DNA of 6,902 nucleotides from Solirubrobacteraceae bacterium (GTDB lineage: Bacteria; Actinomycetota; Thermoleophilia; Solirubrobacterales; Solirubrobacteraceae): NCBI GenBank assembly GCA_025935735.1, contig JAICUS010000331.1, positions 1 to 6,902 of the forward strand. The letters are read 5' to 3'. Made by a program: the position numbers and the translations under genes. Each line of letters begins with the position of its first letter. Position 1 is the first letter of the stretch. Below, in pieces: positions 6,199 to 6,902 of this stretch. The notes under the pieces were generated by a model, which was given only the letters and a program-made list of their open reading frames with translations, searched no databases and was not told the origin of the DNA.

Positions 6199-6340
6199 CG
6201 CTGGTGCGCGCGCAGCCGGCGACGGGCGATGGCGGGGTGGGTCATGGCGGCGATGCTGGCGCGGAGACGCGCGAAAGGGAAAGGCCGATCGCGCATCGCG
6301 GTCGTGCGGAATCGGCATCACCGGCGCGAGCGGGGCGGGG

Positions 6341-6346
6341 CATACT
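6341..6346 (+). promoter_or_regulatory. Candidate -10 box (CATACT) before the LysR-hydrolase gene
   Basis: CATACT matches four of the six TATAAT positions, including the A at position 2 and the T at position 6, and is the only AT-rich string near the start. It ends 7 bases before the GTG at 6354, so the transcript would start at or next to the start codon and be leaderless. This fits the lack of a Shine-Dalgarno sequence at normal spacing. No -35 element is evident. Confidence 0.3.
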
Positions 6347-6353
6347 CAGCGGC

Positions 6354-6902
6354 GTGGCCGGCGAGGTCGTCCCCTTCCCCCAGGCTCCCGACGGCGTCGA
6401 GATCCGCCACCTGCGGGCGTTCGTGGCGGTCGCCGAGGAGCTGAACTTCAGCCGCGCCGCCGCCCGGCTGTACGTCTCCCAGCCGGCGCTCAGCCGCCAG
6501 ATCCGCGCGCTCGAGCGGCTGCTCGGCTGCGAGCTGCTGCGCCGCTCGACGCACCGGGTGGAGCTGACCGTCGCCGGCAGCGCGCTGCTCGACCGCGCGC
6601 GCCGGCTGCTGGGCGACCTCGACGAGGCGATCGCCGCCACGCAGTCCGTCGGCGGCGAGCTGGCGAACCGGATGGCGACGCTGTGGGCGCCGGTGCTCGA
6701 GGTCGTGGCGGCCGATCGCGACATCCAGGAGACGCGCGCCGCCTACGAGAGCCTGCTCGCCCAGGTGCCGATGCCCGACGACATCCAGGTCCGGCCCGCC
6801 CTGGCCGGCGGCGTGTCCTCCCTGGAGGTCAGCGCCGGCAGCGAGCTGGGCACCGCGATCCTCTACCTGCACGGCGGCGGCTACATCGTCGGCTCGTCCT
6901 AC
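6354..6902 (+). CDS. LysR-type HTH domain fused to a hormone-sensitive-lipase-type alpha/beta hydrolase (3' end outside window)
   Basis: One uninterrupted frame of 183 codons runs from GTG to the right edge. Residues about 16-78 are a LysR-type winged helix: EIRHLRAFVAVAEELNFSRA, then AAARLYVSQPALSRQIRALE (recognition helix) and LGCELLRRSTHRVELTVAG (wing). A linker helix follows (about 79-98). A canonical regulator would then begin its periplasmic-binding-type effector domain. Instead RAAYESLLAQVPMPDDI (128-144) leads to a GGVSSLEV strand and ILYLHGGGYIVGSS (169-182), the oxyanion-hole HGGG (H173-G176) of the hormone-sensitive-lipase (Abhydrolase_3) family, at the usual distance from that family's N-terminus. 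The catalytic Ser, Asp and His would lie beyond the window. GTG is chosen because I find no nearer in-frame ATG or GTG and the HTH begins soon after it. The product is probably a cytoplasmic regulator that senses or hydrolyses an ester-like ligand (inference). Confidence 0.85.
   Translation, partial: MAGEVVPFPQAPDGVEIRHLRAFVAVAEELNFSRAAARLYVSQPALSRQIRALERLLGCELLRRSTHRVELTVAGSALLDRARRLLGDLDEAIAATQSVGGELANRMATLWAPVLEVVAADRDIQETRAAYESLLAQVPMPDDIQVRPALAGGVSSLEVSAGSELGTAILYLHGGGYIVGSSY

Larger units (their letters stand above)
6138..6353. promoter_or_regulatory. Divergent intergenic region between the cupin and LysR-hydrolase genes
   Basis: This 216-base gap is the only sizeable non-coding stretch in the window. 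It lies between two divergent start codons, the classic site for a LysR-type regulator to bind. It holds an ATA-containing box near each start, the palindrome TAGGCCTA (6143-6150), an inverted repeat at 6181-6198 and an overlapping dyad CAGCG-G-CGCTG (6193-6203). I find no convincing T-N11-A LysR box, no -35 element and no tRNA, riboswitch or coding signal. Confidence 0.6.

Noticed and set aside
6259..6272. Small hairpin GCGCG-GAGA-CGCGC with a GNRA-type loop
   Set aside because: A five-base GC stem is too common in such DNA, with no U-run for a terminator and no neighbouring structure suggesting a riboswitch.
6138..6296. In-frame upstream extension of the cupin gene (53 codons)
   Set aside because: The added segment is rich in Arg and Pro without cupin resemblance, would fill most of the divergent promoter region, and is not needed for a full cupin barrel.
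6229..6444. Plus-strand 71-codon open frame overlapping the start of the LysR-hydrolase gene
   Set aside because: It is out of frame with the clear LysR domain and encodes a low-complexity Arg/Ser/Ala-rich product, so chance is the best explanation.
1..6902. Search by eye for tRNA, rRNA, CRISPR arrays, transposases, terminal inverted repeats and toxin-antitoxin or phage-defence genes
   Set aside because: Nothing of these kinds is supported. Apart from the aminotransferase matches no exact long repeat was found, and base and codon use look even across the window.

Overview
The window is very GC-rich bacterial DNA, about three quarters G+C by eye. G or C is almost always the third codon base, and GTG is the usual start codon. 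This suggests a high-GC actinobacterium. Thermoleophilia/Solirubrobacterales-like is my best guess, but no marker gene is present, so the lineage is inference only. I see no RNA gene, CRISPR array, insertion sequence or integrase.

Bases 2-5724 hold seven plus-strand genes packed head to tail. In order they are: the C-terminal end of an FkbM-type methyltransferase; an NAD-dependent sugar epimerase/dehydratase (SDR); two tandem, related DegT/DnrJ/EryC1/StrS PLP aminotransferases; a zinc-ribbon class I SAM methyltransferase; a complete FkbM-type methyltransferase; and a DUF1697 protein. From the epimerase onward every gene overlaps the next by 1-26 bases, three times through a GTGA start/stop overlap, so one translationally coupled operon is likely. 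The first six look like tailoring enzymes for a modified sugar: the SDR could make a keto-sugar, the DegT enzymes could aminate it, and the methyltransferases could methylate the sugar or glycan. The most natural setting is a surface-glycan or secondary-metabolite sugar locus continuing to the left. DUF1697 seems carried along without an obvious role in that pathway.

Bases 5721-6137 hold a minus-strand single-domain cupin gene. It converges on DUF1697, and the two stop codons share one palindromic CTAG. Bases 6138-6353 form the only sizeable non-coding gap. It lies between the divergent cupin gene and the last gene and holds candidate promoters and inverted repeats.

Bases 6354-6902 hold the most unusual gene, which starts with GTG and runs off the right edge. 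It encodes a LysR-type winged-helix DNA-binding domain followed in the same frame, where the usual LysR ligand-binding domain should be, by the start of a hormone-sensitive-lipase-type alpha/beta hydrolase with its HGGGY oxyanion motif. It may be a transcription factor that senses, or hydrolyses, its effector with an esterase fold. Its divergent position suggests the cupin gene as a target.
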